A model generated the notes under the pieces. It saw only the letters and a list, made by a program, of their open reading frames with translations. It was not told the DNA's origin and made no database searches. The position numbers were made by a program, and so were the translations under genes. From contig CANFNO010000071.1 of the NCBI GenBank assembly GCA_947447845.1, forward strand, positions 1 through 9,246: DNA of 9,246 nt, given 5' to 3'. Source of the DNA: Burkholderiales bacterium. GTDB lineage: Bacteria > Pseudomonadota > Gammaproteobacteria > Burkholderiales > Burkholderiaceae. Positions 1 through 6,785 of this stretch are shown here, piece after piece. Every line of letters begins with the position of its first letter. Position 1 is the first letter of the stretch.

Positions 1-464
1 AGGGCAAAGCCGGGCGCTTTGACGAGCCTGATGCCCGCTATGTGATCCGCGCCTTCGTGCGCCTCAAACCCGACTGTGATTGCCCCGGCCGCATTGTCTG
101 GAGCGAGTACAGCGAGCCCTTTGTGATCGCCGCCTGGTACGAGGGCGCCGGTGCGCCGCCAGTGCAGATCGCGCTGCCGGACCCGTCTGACCGCAAGCTG
201 CTCAAGGAGTTGAAGCCCAACGTCGCGTTTGTGTTGCCGGCCTCGATGCAGCAGCTGCTAAGTGGCAAGACCAAAGACCTTTTGGCGGGCAAAGGCAGTG
301 CCGATGCGGTGGGCATGTCGTGGATTTGTGGCTTCAACATTCCGACCATCACGATCTGCGCCTTCATCGTGCTCAACATCTTTCTGACGCTGTTGAACCT
401 GATTTTTGGCTGGCTCTTCTTCATCAAGATTTGCATCCCCTTTCCCAACTTCAAGAAGCCATGA
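1..464 (+). CDS. Partial gene (3' end): contractile-injection-locus protein with hydrophobic C-terminus
   Basis: The frame is open from the left edge (first whole codon at 3), so the true start lies outside. A GTG at 42 is inside the gene and not a believable start. About 153 residues are visible. The first part is soluble, with a DCDC cysteine cluster near 69-80 and segments of probable beta strand. From about 339 to 440 the protein becomes a long apolar stretch (IPTITICAFIVLNIFLTLLN, then more Leu/Ile/Phe/Trp), ending in KICIPFPNFKKP. Cysteines sit just before, within and after this stretch. From memory, similar C-termini occur in uncharacterised proteins encoded beside gp25 and TIGR02243 genes in contractile injection clusters; I could not check this. 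The stretch is long enough for one or two membrane passes, but it could instead pack inside the baseplate hub. The stop overlaps the next start (ATGA at 461-464), implying translational coupling. Existence of the gene is near certain; function is unknown. Confidence 0.8.
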   Translation, partial: GKAGRFDEPDARYVIRAFVRLKPDCDCPGRIVWSEYSEPFVIAAWYEGAGAPPVQIALPDPSDRKLLKELKPNVAFVLPASMQQLLSGKTKDLLAGKGSADAVGMSWICGFNIPTITICAFIVLNIFLTLLNLIFGWLFFIKICIPFPNFKKP

Positions 465-856
465 GCGCCACCACCCTGCGACCCCTCCTTGGCTGGCCCC
501 TGTTGCCCTTGCCCGATGCGCATGGTGAGTTGGCCTGGCCCGAGCTTGCGCAGAGCGTGAGCGAGTCGATCCGCATCATCCTCAGCACCCGGCCCGGTGA
601 GCAGCTGATGCGCCCCGAATTCGGTGGCGGGCTGGATCGCCTGCTGCACGAGCCCAACACCATCACCACCCGACGCCGCATTCGCGATCTGGTGCAAGAC
701 TCCCTGGCCCGCTGGGAGCGTCGCATCCTGGTGGATGCCGTCGAAGTCTGGGAAGTACCGGATGCGCCCAGCAATGTGCGGGTGGAAATTGCCTATCGGC
801 TGGCGCGCACCGGTGCGCCGGGCGCCCTGAATGTAACCGTGCAACTGGAAGGCTGA
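461..856 (+). CDS. GPW/gp25 family baseplate wedge protein
   Basis: This 131-residue protein matches the gp25/GPW family, the small wedge subunit (T4 gp25, P2 gpW, T6SS TssE, Afp9) that joins the baseplate to the first sheath ring and helps trigger contraction. The family pattern is clear: an N-terminal helix with SESIRIILSTRPGEQ (residues 34-48), the RPEFG signature (51-55), LLHEP (61-65), and the wedge helix ending in WERRI (85-89), followed by strands. Length is normal for the family. The frame is open upstream to 320, but the ATG at 461 is preferred because it overlaps the previous stop as ATGA and places the RPEFG motif at the usual distance from the N-terminus. The upstream AAGAAG (453-458) is only a weak ribosome site, so initiation probably relies on ribosomes finishing the preceding gene. 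The next gene starts 2 nt after the stop. Identification is secure from motifs; the detailed role is inferred from the family. Confidence 0.95.
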   Translation: MSATTLRPLLGWPLLPLPDAHGELAWPELAQSVSESIRIILSTRPGEQLMRPEFGGGLDRLLHEPNTITTRRRIRDLVQDSLARWERRILVDAVEVWEVPDAPSNVRVEIAYRLARTGAPGALNVTVQLEG

Positions 857-858
857 GT

Positions 859-3120
859 ATGCCCATACTGCCCCCGTCGCTTGATGATCGCCGCTTCGAC
901 GACCTGGTCGAAGATCTGATCGCACGCATACCGGCCCACACGCCGGAGTGGACCAACCCGAAGCTGGGCGATCCGGGGCGCACCCTGATCGAGCTTTTTG
1001 CCTGGCTGGGCGATGCCTTGCTGTACCGCGCCAACCTGATTCCGGAGCGCCAGCGCCTGGTCTTTCTCAAGCTGCTGGGCATGGGCCTCAAACCCGCACA
1101 ACCGGCGCGCGGGATTGTCAGCCTGAGCTTTGCAAAAGAGACCGAGCTGGGTGCGCACACGCTGGCGCCGCAAGGTCAACTCAAGGCGGCGGTGCCGTTT
1201 GAGACCCTGGGTGAAACCACGGTGCTGCCAGTGACCGGAGAGGCCTACATCAAACGCCGTCTGACCCACGCCGAGTTGGTCAAGAGAGGCGATTTGCTGC
1301 ACGGCCTGGCACGCGTGCACCACATCAAGGGTGCGCTGAAGGCCTATGAGACAACGCCTGTTTTTGCAGGCGGACGCGCCACGCCGCAGGGCACGGATGT
1401 GTTTGCCATGAGCGCAGATCGCGCGCTGTGGGTTGCGCTGTTTGCGCCCAAGGCACCCAAGCCGGAAGACCAGCCTGCGGTCAACGAGGCGGCCAAGTCG
1501 GCGCTGGGTGGCGGCGACAGCGGCTTGCCCGCGCTGATGTCCGTGGGCGTGGTGCCCGCGATCAAGGCGCCCCAGCTGTTCGAGCAGGTGAGTGCGCCCA
1601 CGCAGATACCGGTGCTGTGGGAGATGACGACCCAGGGCCGGACCCAGTTCTCCACCGACTACCTCACGCTAGGCGTGCAGGCCGACACCAGCAACAGCCT
1701 GGCCCAGGCCGGTACCTTGCGGCTGCAAATGCCGGATGAAAAATTCATCTGGGCACCGCCCAATGATGTGGGCACCAACGCCCATGCTGGTGTCGGTGAT
1801 ACGCCGCCGCGTCTGGATGACGCGGATAGGGCCGCGCGGCTGATTGGCTGGCTGCGCCTGCGTCCCAAAGCCGGTGAGCTGGTGAACCACCTCAACCTCG
1901 CCTGGCTCGGCATCAACGCCGTCGAAATCGATCAGCGGGTCAGCGTGGCGGGTCGCGTTTTGGGTGTGTCGAATGGCGCGGGCGATCAGTCCTACCAGTT
2001 GCCCATGGGCTCGGTGGACCCGGCGTCGCTGGCCATCGAAGTGGAAGAATCCGGCCGTGGTTACCAAAGCTGGGTTCGCGTGGACGATCTGGCCGCCATC
2101 AGTTCCAACCCGGCCGAGGCGCGCGAGGCGCGCGCCTTTGAGCTGGATTCCGAGGCCGGGACGCTGCGCTTTGGCGATGGCGTGCGCGGCCGTGTGCCCG
2201 AGCCCGAAATGCGTGTGCGTCTGGCCTTTGGCCGCTTCGGCGGTGGCCGTGCGGGCAATCTGCCAGCGGGCAGCATCACCGAGCTTGCGGCGCGCCGCAT
2301 TGATGGCTTGCCTGCCCCGGCCCTCAAGGCCAGTCAGCCGCTGGCGCTGGGCGGTGGAGAAGATGCAGAGACCTTGGACGTCGCCGAGAAACGCATTCCC
2401 GCACGCCTGCGTCACCGGGACCGCGCTGTGACCGAGGAGGACTATCGTCGCCTCTCATTTGAGGTTCCCGGTCTGGATGTGGGCCGGGTCGAAGTCATGC
2501 CGCGCTTCAAGCCACGCGACCGGCGCTTCAACGTGCCGGGTGTGGTCAGCGTGATGGCGCTGCCTGCTGCGCCTCTCGCACCTGCGCCCAATCCGCGCCC
2601 CGATCGACCGTTTATCGAAGGCCTGCACAACTACCTTTCGCAACGCACGCCGCTGTCTACCGAGCTGTACGTGATTGGCTGCGAATACGTGGCGCTGGGC
2701 TTGTCAGTTGCCGTCACGTTGCGCGATGGGTTTGCCCGCGACAAGGTGCTGCTGGAAGTGCGCGAATCGCTGCGCCGCCTGCTCTGGCCGCTTGCGCCGG
2801 GTGGCATGGATCAGACCGGCTGGCCCCTGGGTCGCGCTGTCAAAAGCCGCGAGCTTGAAGTCGAGGTGTCGCGGGTGGCCGGTGTGGACGAACTGCGCGG
2901 CATTCATCTGTTTCAGCAAACAAACGGCGAATGGCAACCCCTGCCTTCCATTGCGGCAGACGGCGCGCAGATCCTGCAGTTGCAAGCCTGGCAGCTGCCC
3001 GAGCTGCTGTCTGTCGTTGTGGTCGATGGCCCGAGTGCACCGCTGGATCTCAGAGCCTTGCCCAACCCCTTTGCCGACGCCGACGCGGTGGCGGTCCCCG
3101 TCGTGCCGGAGCTCTGCTGA
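859..3120 (+). CDS. gpJ/gp6-like baseplate assembly protein (TIGR02243 type)
   Basis: This 753-residue protein is the large baseplate wedge component, related to P2 gpJ, T4 gp6 and Afp11, which forms the ring around the central spike. The N-terminus has the typical opening of TIGR02243-type putative baseplate assembly proteins: LDDRRFDDLVEDLIARIP (residues 8-25), PEWT (29-32) and DPGRTLIELFAWL (38-50), then LLYRANLIPER. A central segment has the FGDGVRGRVPEPEM and FGRFGGGRAGNLPAG strands (about 438-470). It is followed by the helical RDRAVTEEDYRRLSFEVPG segment (about 520-538) typical of the Baseplate_J region, and an alpha/beta C-terminal half. Residues about 170-230 form an Ala/Pro/Lys-rich stretch (FAPKAPKPEDQPA) that looks like an inserted loop. 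The start is supported by GGAAGG at 847-852, six bases before the ATG. The 3' end overlaps the next gene (TGATG at 3118-3122). No second gpJ-like gene (as Afp12) lies in the window. Confidence 0.93.
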   Translation: MPILPPSLDDRRFDDLVEDLIARIPAHTPEWTNPKLGDPGRTLIELFAWLGDALLYRANLIPERQRLVFLKLLGMGLKPAQPARGIVSLSFAKETELGAHTLAPQGQLKAAVPFETLGETTVLPVTGEAYIKRRLTHAELVKRGDLLHGLARVHHIKGALKAYETTPVFAGGRATPQGTDVFAMSADRALWVALFAPKAPKPEDQPAVNEAAKSALGGGDSGLPALMSVGVVPAIKAPQLFEQVSAPTQIPVLWEMTTQGRTQFSTDYLTLGVQADTSNSLAQAGTLRLQMPDEKFIWAPPNDVGTNAHAGVGDTPPRLDDADRAARLIGWLRLRPKAGELVNHLNLAWLGINAVEIDQRVSVAGRVLGVSNGAGDQSYQLPMGSVDPASLAIEVEESGRGYQSWVRVDDLAAISSNPAEAREARAFELDSEAGTLRFGDGVRGRVPEPEMRVRLAFGRFGGGRAGNLPAGSITELAARRIDGLPAPALKASQPLALGGGEDAETLDVAEKRIPARLRHRDRAVTEEDYRRLSFEVPGLDVGRVEVMPRFKPRDRRFNVPGVVSVMALPAAPLAPAPNPRPDRPFIEGLHNYLSQRTPLSTELYVIGCEYVALGLSVAVTLRDGFARDKVLLEVRESLRRLLWPLAPGGMDQTGWPLGRAVKSRELEVEVSRVAGVDELRGIHLFQQTNGEWQPLPSIAADGAQILQLQAWQLPELLSVVVVDGPSAPLDLRALPNPFADADAVAVPVVPELC

Positions 3121-5774
3121 TGGACGCAAACGGCCTGCGTTTCTGGCAGCTTGCCGATGGCGGGCATTTCCCGCTGCGCCAGCACGTGGTCTGGGACAGC
3201 AGTTGCCGTGTGTTGCGTCTGGCCTCCGAGCGCACGCTGAACCCCGCCCTGTCACCCACTGATGCCCAGAGCACCGCTTTGGCCGCGCTGGACAGCATTC
3301 CCCGCGCGGTCGATGCGATGGAATGCGTGGCGCGCTGGGATGCCGACGCTCAGTGCGTCATCGCCACGAGCTACCTGCCCAGCGAGGCCACGGTGCTGCC
3401 GCTGGAAGACACGCCGAGTGACCTCTGTGCCGGGCACGACGGCGTGCTCTATGCGGTCTTACCGGGCGGCATCCGGCTGCACGATTTGCGCGCCCGCTGG
3501 GAAGATGTGACGGTGAGCCTGGCTGGCTTCGAGCCCTGGCGCATGGCACCGGCTGCGGGCGGTGGTGCCTGGGTGTTGGAGCGCAACGGCGGGCGTATCG
3601 CGCGCCTTGCCGGGCGCCCGCTTCGGCGCGAGACACCGCAGACCGATGACTATGACGGCGATGTGTTTCGCCCGTCTCCCGAGAACGGCTTCGCACCTGC
3701 ACTGAGCCTGCTGCCTACGCCGCAATGGGCTACGGGCGAGCGCCCTCTGGCCATCGCCACGCTTGCCGGTGGTGACTTTGTCGTGCTGTCCTGGCAGGGC
3801 AGCGAGAACCGGGCCTGTGTGCGGCGCTGGTTGCCCGAGCGCGCCTGCCTGTCGGCTCCCTTGACGCTGCACGGCGCCAACCATGCCTATTCTCTGGTCG
3901 GCCTGTCGGGCCAACGCATTGCCCTGCGGGTGCCGGGCCGCAATGACGCACCGGCCTTCGATCTGGCCCTGGCCGACGCGAACGGCAATGTCATGCCGCT
4001 CGGTGAGGTGTATCCGTTCTCGGATGCGGCACGCGAAGCGCCGTTTGCCAATGGCATTGCCCAGCCGCCGCAATACCCCAGCGGCGACAGCGGCGCCGAG
4101 CCCCTGTTTGCGCTCTCGCTGAACAACCTTGCACGACGCGGCGAAGCCTGCAACTTCGACGATGCCTCTGCTGACTTTGCCGCCTGGATGATCGACAGCC
4201 GCGACACCACCACGGTCTGGAATCGCCTCTACGCGGAAGCCTCGATTCCGGCGCACACCGGCTTCGTGGTCTGGCTGGCCAGCGGCAATGAGCCACGGCC
4301 CCCGTCACGCAGTGACCGCACGGCCTGGCAGGCGCACGGCTTTGGCGCCGAGATCGGCATGTTGGATGACGCCATGCTGGCACCGCACGTGCCGCGCGCG
4401 GCGCATGAACATTTCCCTTCAGAATTGCCGGGCCACCCGGGTTTGCTGGACGTGTCGGACATGCCGCCGGAGCGCGATGCCACGACCTATGGTTTGTATT
4501 CGGTGCTGGTGCAAAACAGCCAGCAACGGGTGCGCAAACTCAGCGGGCGCTATTTGTGGGTGCACGTCGTCCTGCATGGCGATGGACGCGTCAGCCCCGA
4601 AATTGCCGCACTGCGTGCCTGGGGCAGCCGCTTCTCCTACGCCGACAAATACCTGCCCAGCATGTACCGCGAAAGCCTGTTCGGCGAGGCGGCCACGGCG
4701 CCCGGTGTGCAGCTTGCCAGCCTGGAGCCGCATTACATGGCCGAGCTCAATGCGGCAACCTTTTCGGACGTTCTGCGTTCGCGCCTCGCGCTGGAGCAGA
4801 TCAAGCCCGGCCTGGCGGCCGAGATTCTGGTCGAGAAGGCGGATAGCCACTGGCTCTTGCGCGATGCACGCCAGTCCTGGCGTGTGGTCCATGAAAACGA
4901 AGAGCAGGGCGGCCAAATGGTCGAGCGCCTGGTGGTGTACCGGCCGCAGGCCTCACCGGCGGATTTCACCGCGCGCATGCTGGGCAACTTTGAAGGGCTG
5001 CTGACCCAGCTCGAAGACCGCATTGCCGCAGCCCACCTCTACAGCGATCCGGCCTCGGTGCCGCAGGAAAATCTGGATTGGCTGGGCAACTGGATCGGTG
5101 TGGCTTTTGACCACGCCCTGCCCGAGGCGCGTCGCCGCGACTGGCTGCGCGCCGCGCCCGAGTTGGCGCGCTGGCACGGCACCCGCAATGGCCTGCGCCT
5201 GGCACTCGATGTGGCCACCGGGGGCAGTGTGCGTGGAGGTGAAATTATTGTCATCGAAGACTTCCGCCTGCGCCGCATCCTCGCCACCTTGCTGGGCGTG
5301 GACATGACCGAGGCCAACGACCCTTTGTTGCCCGGACTGATTCAAAGCGGCAACTCGATCGTCGGCGATACGCTGGTGATCGGCGACCAGGAGCGTGTCG
5401 AGCTGATGGCGCTGTACCGCGAGGAAGCGGCCAGCGCCTCCGAGGATGCCGCAGTGGTCAATTTCTACGAAAAACTGGCCCACCGCGCCACCGTGCTGGT
5501 GCACCGCGAAGTCCAGACGCAAGACTTTGCGCTGATCCGCCGCATCGTGCAGTCTGAAGCCGCCGCGCACGTTGAGGTGCGCGTGGTCGCCGCAAGCTGG
5601 CCCTTGCTGGTCGGCATTTCAAGTCTGGTCGGTGTGGACACCTATCTGGCCGCGCCGCGTGTGCCGCGCCCCGTGCAAGTCGAGCGCAGCGTTCTGGGCA
5701 TGGGCGATTTTGTCCTCGGGCAGCCGGTGCTCGATCCGCGTCTGGCCGGCAGCAACTACAACGCCCATGGCTGA
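3120..5774 (+). CDS. Tail protein with gpI-like C-terminal region (TIGR02242 type) and long N-terminal beta region
   Basis: The 884-residue protein probably completes the baseplate wedge, in the position of P2 gpI. Residues about 1-470 are rich in short strands and Gly turns, with repeated patterns of the type LYAVLPGGIRLHDL and AWVLERNGGRIARL, suggesting a beta-propeller-like fold; this is inference. GRYLWVHVVLHGDGR (476-490) leads into the phage-tail domain: YADKYLPSMYRES (507-519), FEGLLTQLEDRI (about 624-635), LDWLGNWIG (652-660) and RWHGTRNGLRLALD (684-697). The last part (LLVGISSLVGVDTYL) also matches the usual ending of such proteins. The frame is open back to 2931, but that start lies deep inside the preceding gene. 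The ATG at 3120 overlaps the previous stop as TGATG and has GGAG at 3108-3111, eight bases upstream. Large tail proteins of about 900 residues with this architecture are known from injection clusters, so the length is normal. Confidence 0.9.
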   Translation: MDANGLRFWQLADGGHFPLRQHVVWDSSCRVLRLASERTLNPALSPTDAQSTALAALDSIPRAVDAMECVARWDADAQCVIATSYLPSEATVLPLEDTPSDLCAGHDGVLYAVLPGGIRLHDLRARWEDVTVSLAGFEPWRMAPAAGGGAWVLERNGGRIARLAGRPLRRETPQTDDYDGDVFRPSPENGFAPALSLLPTPQWATGERPLAIATLAGGDFVVLSWQGSENRACVRRWLPERACLSAPLTLHGANHAYSLVGLSGQRIALRVPGRNDAPAFDLALADANGNVMPLGEVYPFSDAAREAPFANGIAQPPQYPSGDSGAEPLFALSLNNLARRGEACNFDDASADFAAWMIDSRDTTTVWNRLYAEASIPAHTGFVVWLASGNEPRPPSRSDRTAWQAHGFGAEIGMLDDAMLAPHVPRAAHEHFPSELPGHPGLLDVSDMPPERDATTYGLYSVLVQNSQQRVRKLSGRYLWVHVVLHGDGRVSPEIAALRAWGSRFSYADKYLPSMYRESLFGEAATAPGVQLASLEPHYMAELNAATFSDVLRSRLALEQIKPGLAAEILVEKADSHWLLRDARQSWRVVHENEEQGGQMVERLVVYRPQASPADFTARMLGNFEGLLTQLEDRIAAAHLYSDPASVPQENLDWLGNWIGVAFDHALPEARRRDWLRAAPELARWHGTRNGLRLALDVATGGSVRGGEIIVIEDFRLRRILATLLGVDMTEANDPLLPGLIQSGNSIVGDTLVIGDQERVELMALYREEAASASEDAAVVNFYEKLAHRATVLVHREVQTQDFALIRRIVQSEAAAHVEVRVVAASWPLLVGISSLVGVDTYLAAPRVPRPVQVERSVLGMGDFVLGQPVLDPRLAGSNYNAHG

Positions 5775-5814
5775 ACCCAGCGCCACCCCCTACAAGCCCA
5801 GGAGCAAGAAATGA
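5767..5814 (+). other. Possible bridging micro-ORF (15 codons) between the tail-protein gene and the next gene
   Basis: An ATG inside the last codons of the preceding gene opens a +1-frame reading of 15 residues (MAEPSATPYKPRSKK). It overlaps the preceding gene by 8 nt and ends in TGA overlapping the following ATG (ATGA at 5811-5814). It could carry ribosomes across the 36-nt gap, or be chance. No strong ribosome site precedes it, so translation would depend on re-initiation. The peptide resembles no family I know. Confidence 0.25.
5800..5804 (+). promoter_or_regulatory. Shine-Dalgarno (AGGAG) of the 308-residue protein
   Basis: AGGAG lies six bases before the ATG at 5811. It fixes this start and shows that the gene can be initiated independently of the gene before it. 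Confidence 0.75.
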
Positions 5815-6737
5815 CCATACTCACCAAGGAAGCGGATCCCCTGTACGCCCAGCCCCGCGCCGAGCGCCCGGCGTATGCCACAGGCATGCTGCTGGACGCG
5901 CAGGACTTCAGCGACGAGCAAACCTACCACCGTGGCCGCCTGGCGCGTGCCATGGCATTCCTCGCCGGTGGCGGCACTCTGGCTGGCCTGCAGATCGAAT
6001 ACGTGCCCGGCACGCCCACGCAGGTGGAAGAGATCCGGGTCAATCCGGGTCTGGCGGTCGACCGGCTGGGCCGCCTCATTGAAATGCCCCGACCCGTCTG
6101 CCTGCGCCTGCCCAAGTGGTTTGATCTGCTGCAGAAGCGCGACGATGGCGACAGCTTGCGCCTGGCCGCCTACGCCGATCTGGGCCGCTTTGTTTCGCAG
6201 CGCGTGACCGATGCGGACACTGTGTTGCCGGCACGTGCCGTGGTGGCCGACGTGTTCATCCGCTTTGTCGAATGCCCGGTCGGGCTGACACCCAGCTTTG
6301 CGATGGGCCCGTTTGATGCGCTCAACGCGGTATCGACCGCGCGCATCCGCGATGCCTGGGAAGTGCAGATGATTGCTCGCAGCGGGCTCGACGATTCCTA
6401 TAGTGGGCTGCCCTTGCCGCTGGTGGCACCGGCACTTGCCAACAGCGCCGACCCGGCTGTGCGCCGCAACGCCGCACAAGACGCCGTGCTGGGCGCTTAT
6501 GGCGGCAGCACGCAGCCCGGGGGCACCGGTGTTTTGAGTGCCGCACCGGAGCAACCGCAAAACTTTGACCACAGTGCCGTGTTTCTCGCCCGGGTGCTGA
6601 TTCCGGTTGCGCAACCGGTAGACCCGGACGACCCGGCCGAACCCGTGGTGCGCACGCTGGAGGCAACGCAGGTGGACAACTTTGCGCGGCGCTTTCTGCC
6701 CACCGTATCGCTGCTGGCGCAGTGGTCCGGCTTCTAA
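5811..6737 (+). CDS. Injection-locus accessory protein, 308 residues, sharing a domain with the next gene product
   Basis: No characterised family is recognised with certainty. The N-terminal region RAERPAYATGMLLDAQDF (residues 16-33), then DEQTYHRGRL, a Gly-rich turn with GLQIEYV, and IRVNPGLAVDRLGRLIEMP belongs to a domain I recall from uncharacterised proteins in contractile injection clusters, where the pattern is roughly YFxGxLLxAxDFxxEQxY, GL.V and GLAIDxxGRxI. The same pattern occurs in the next protein, and the two also match near the end of this one (FARRFLPTVSL here, FTQRYFPAEVDV there), so they are probably paralogs over this whole length. A Pro/Asp-rich loop (VAQPVDPDDPAEPVV) precedes the C-terminus. 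There is no signal peptide and no membrane segment, so it is likely a cytoplasmic structural part of the particle, perhaps outer baseplate or fibre attachment; that role is a guess from position. The start has AGGAG six bases upstream. Confidence 0.85.
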   Translation: MTILTKEADPLYAQPRAERPAYATGMLLDAQDFSDEQTYHRGRLARAMAFLAGGGTLAGLQIEYVPGTPTQVEEIRVNPGLAVDRLGRLIEMPRPVCLRLPKWFDLLQKRDDGDSLRLAAYADLGRFVSQRVTDADTVLPARAVVADVFIRFVECPVGLTPSFAMGPFDALNAVSTARIRDAWEVQMIARSGLDDSYSGLPLPLVAPALANSADPAVRRNAAQDAVLGAYGGSTQPGGTGVLSAAPEQPQNFDHSAVFLARVLIPVAQPVDPDDPAEPVVRTLEATQVDNFARRFLPTVSLLAQWSGF

Positions 6738-6740
6738 AAA

Positions 6741-6785
6741 ATGTTGTTCTTCGAAACTTTCGGACGGAGCTTGTCATGGCGATAA
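6741..6785 (+). other. Weak bridging micro-ORF (14 codons) in an AT-rich gene junction
   Basis: ATG at 6741 begins 4 nt after the preceding stop and reads 14 codons (MLFFETFGRSLSWR), ending 10 nt inside the next gene. It lacks a ribosome site (the upstream bases are CTAAAAA). It is listed because the junctions on both sides of this gene pair have a comparable tiny frame. Alone it would be dismissed as chance. Confidence 0.12.
6766..6769 (+). promoter_or_regulatory. Shine-Dalgarno (GGAG) deciding the start at 6776
   Basis: GGAG is six bases before the ATG at 6776. It favours that start over an in-frame GTG at 6722, which lies inside the preceding gene and has no purine-rich site at the right distance. 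Confidence 0.7.

Noticed and set aside
320..460. Upstream extension of the gp25 gene to the ATG at 320
   Set aside because: It would overlap the preceding gene by 145 nt and add a segment unlike any gp25 N-terminus; the ATGA start at 461 fits.
38..925. Long minus-strand frame opposite genes 1-3
   Set aside because: It overlaps well-supported + strand genes, crosses their boundaries and shows no family motif; high GC gives long antisense frames.
1669..2415. Minus-strand frame of 248 residues
   Set aside because: It lies wholly opposite the gpJ-like gene, whose motifs are clear.
2931..3119. Upstream extension of the 884-residue tail protein
   Set aside because: It lies inside the gpJ-like gene; the TGATG overlap at 3118-3122 with GGAG upstream is the better start.
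3459..4256. Minus-strand frame of 265 residues
   Set aside because: It is a shadow of the gpI-like tail gene, with composition typical of antisense translation.
6752..6762. Inverted repeat CGAAA-C-TTTCG as a terminator hairpin
   Set aside because: The loop is a single base, the arms are five base pairs and no U-run follows.
6722..6775. GTG start 54 nt upstream of the chosen start of the repeat protein
   Set aside because: It has no ribosome site and overlaps the previous gene; GGAG at 6766 supports the ATG at 6776.
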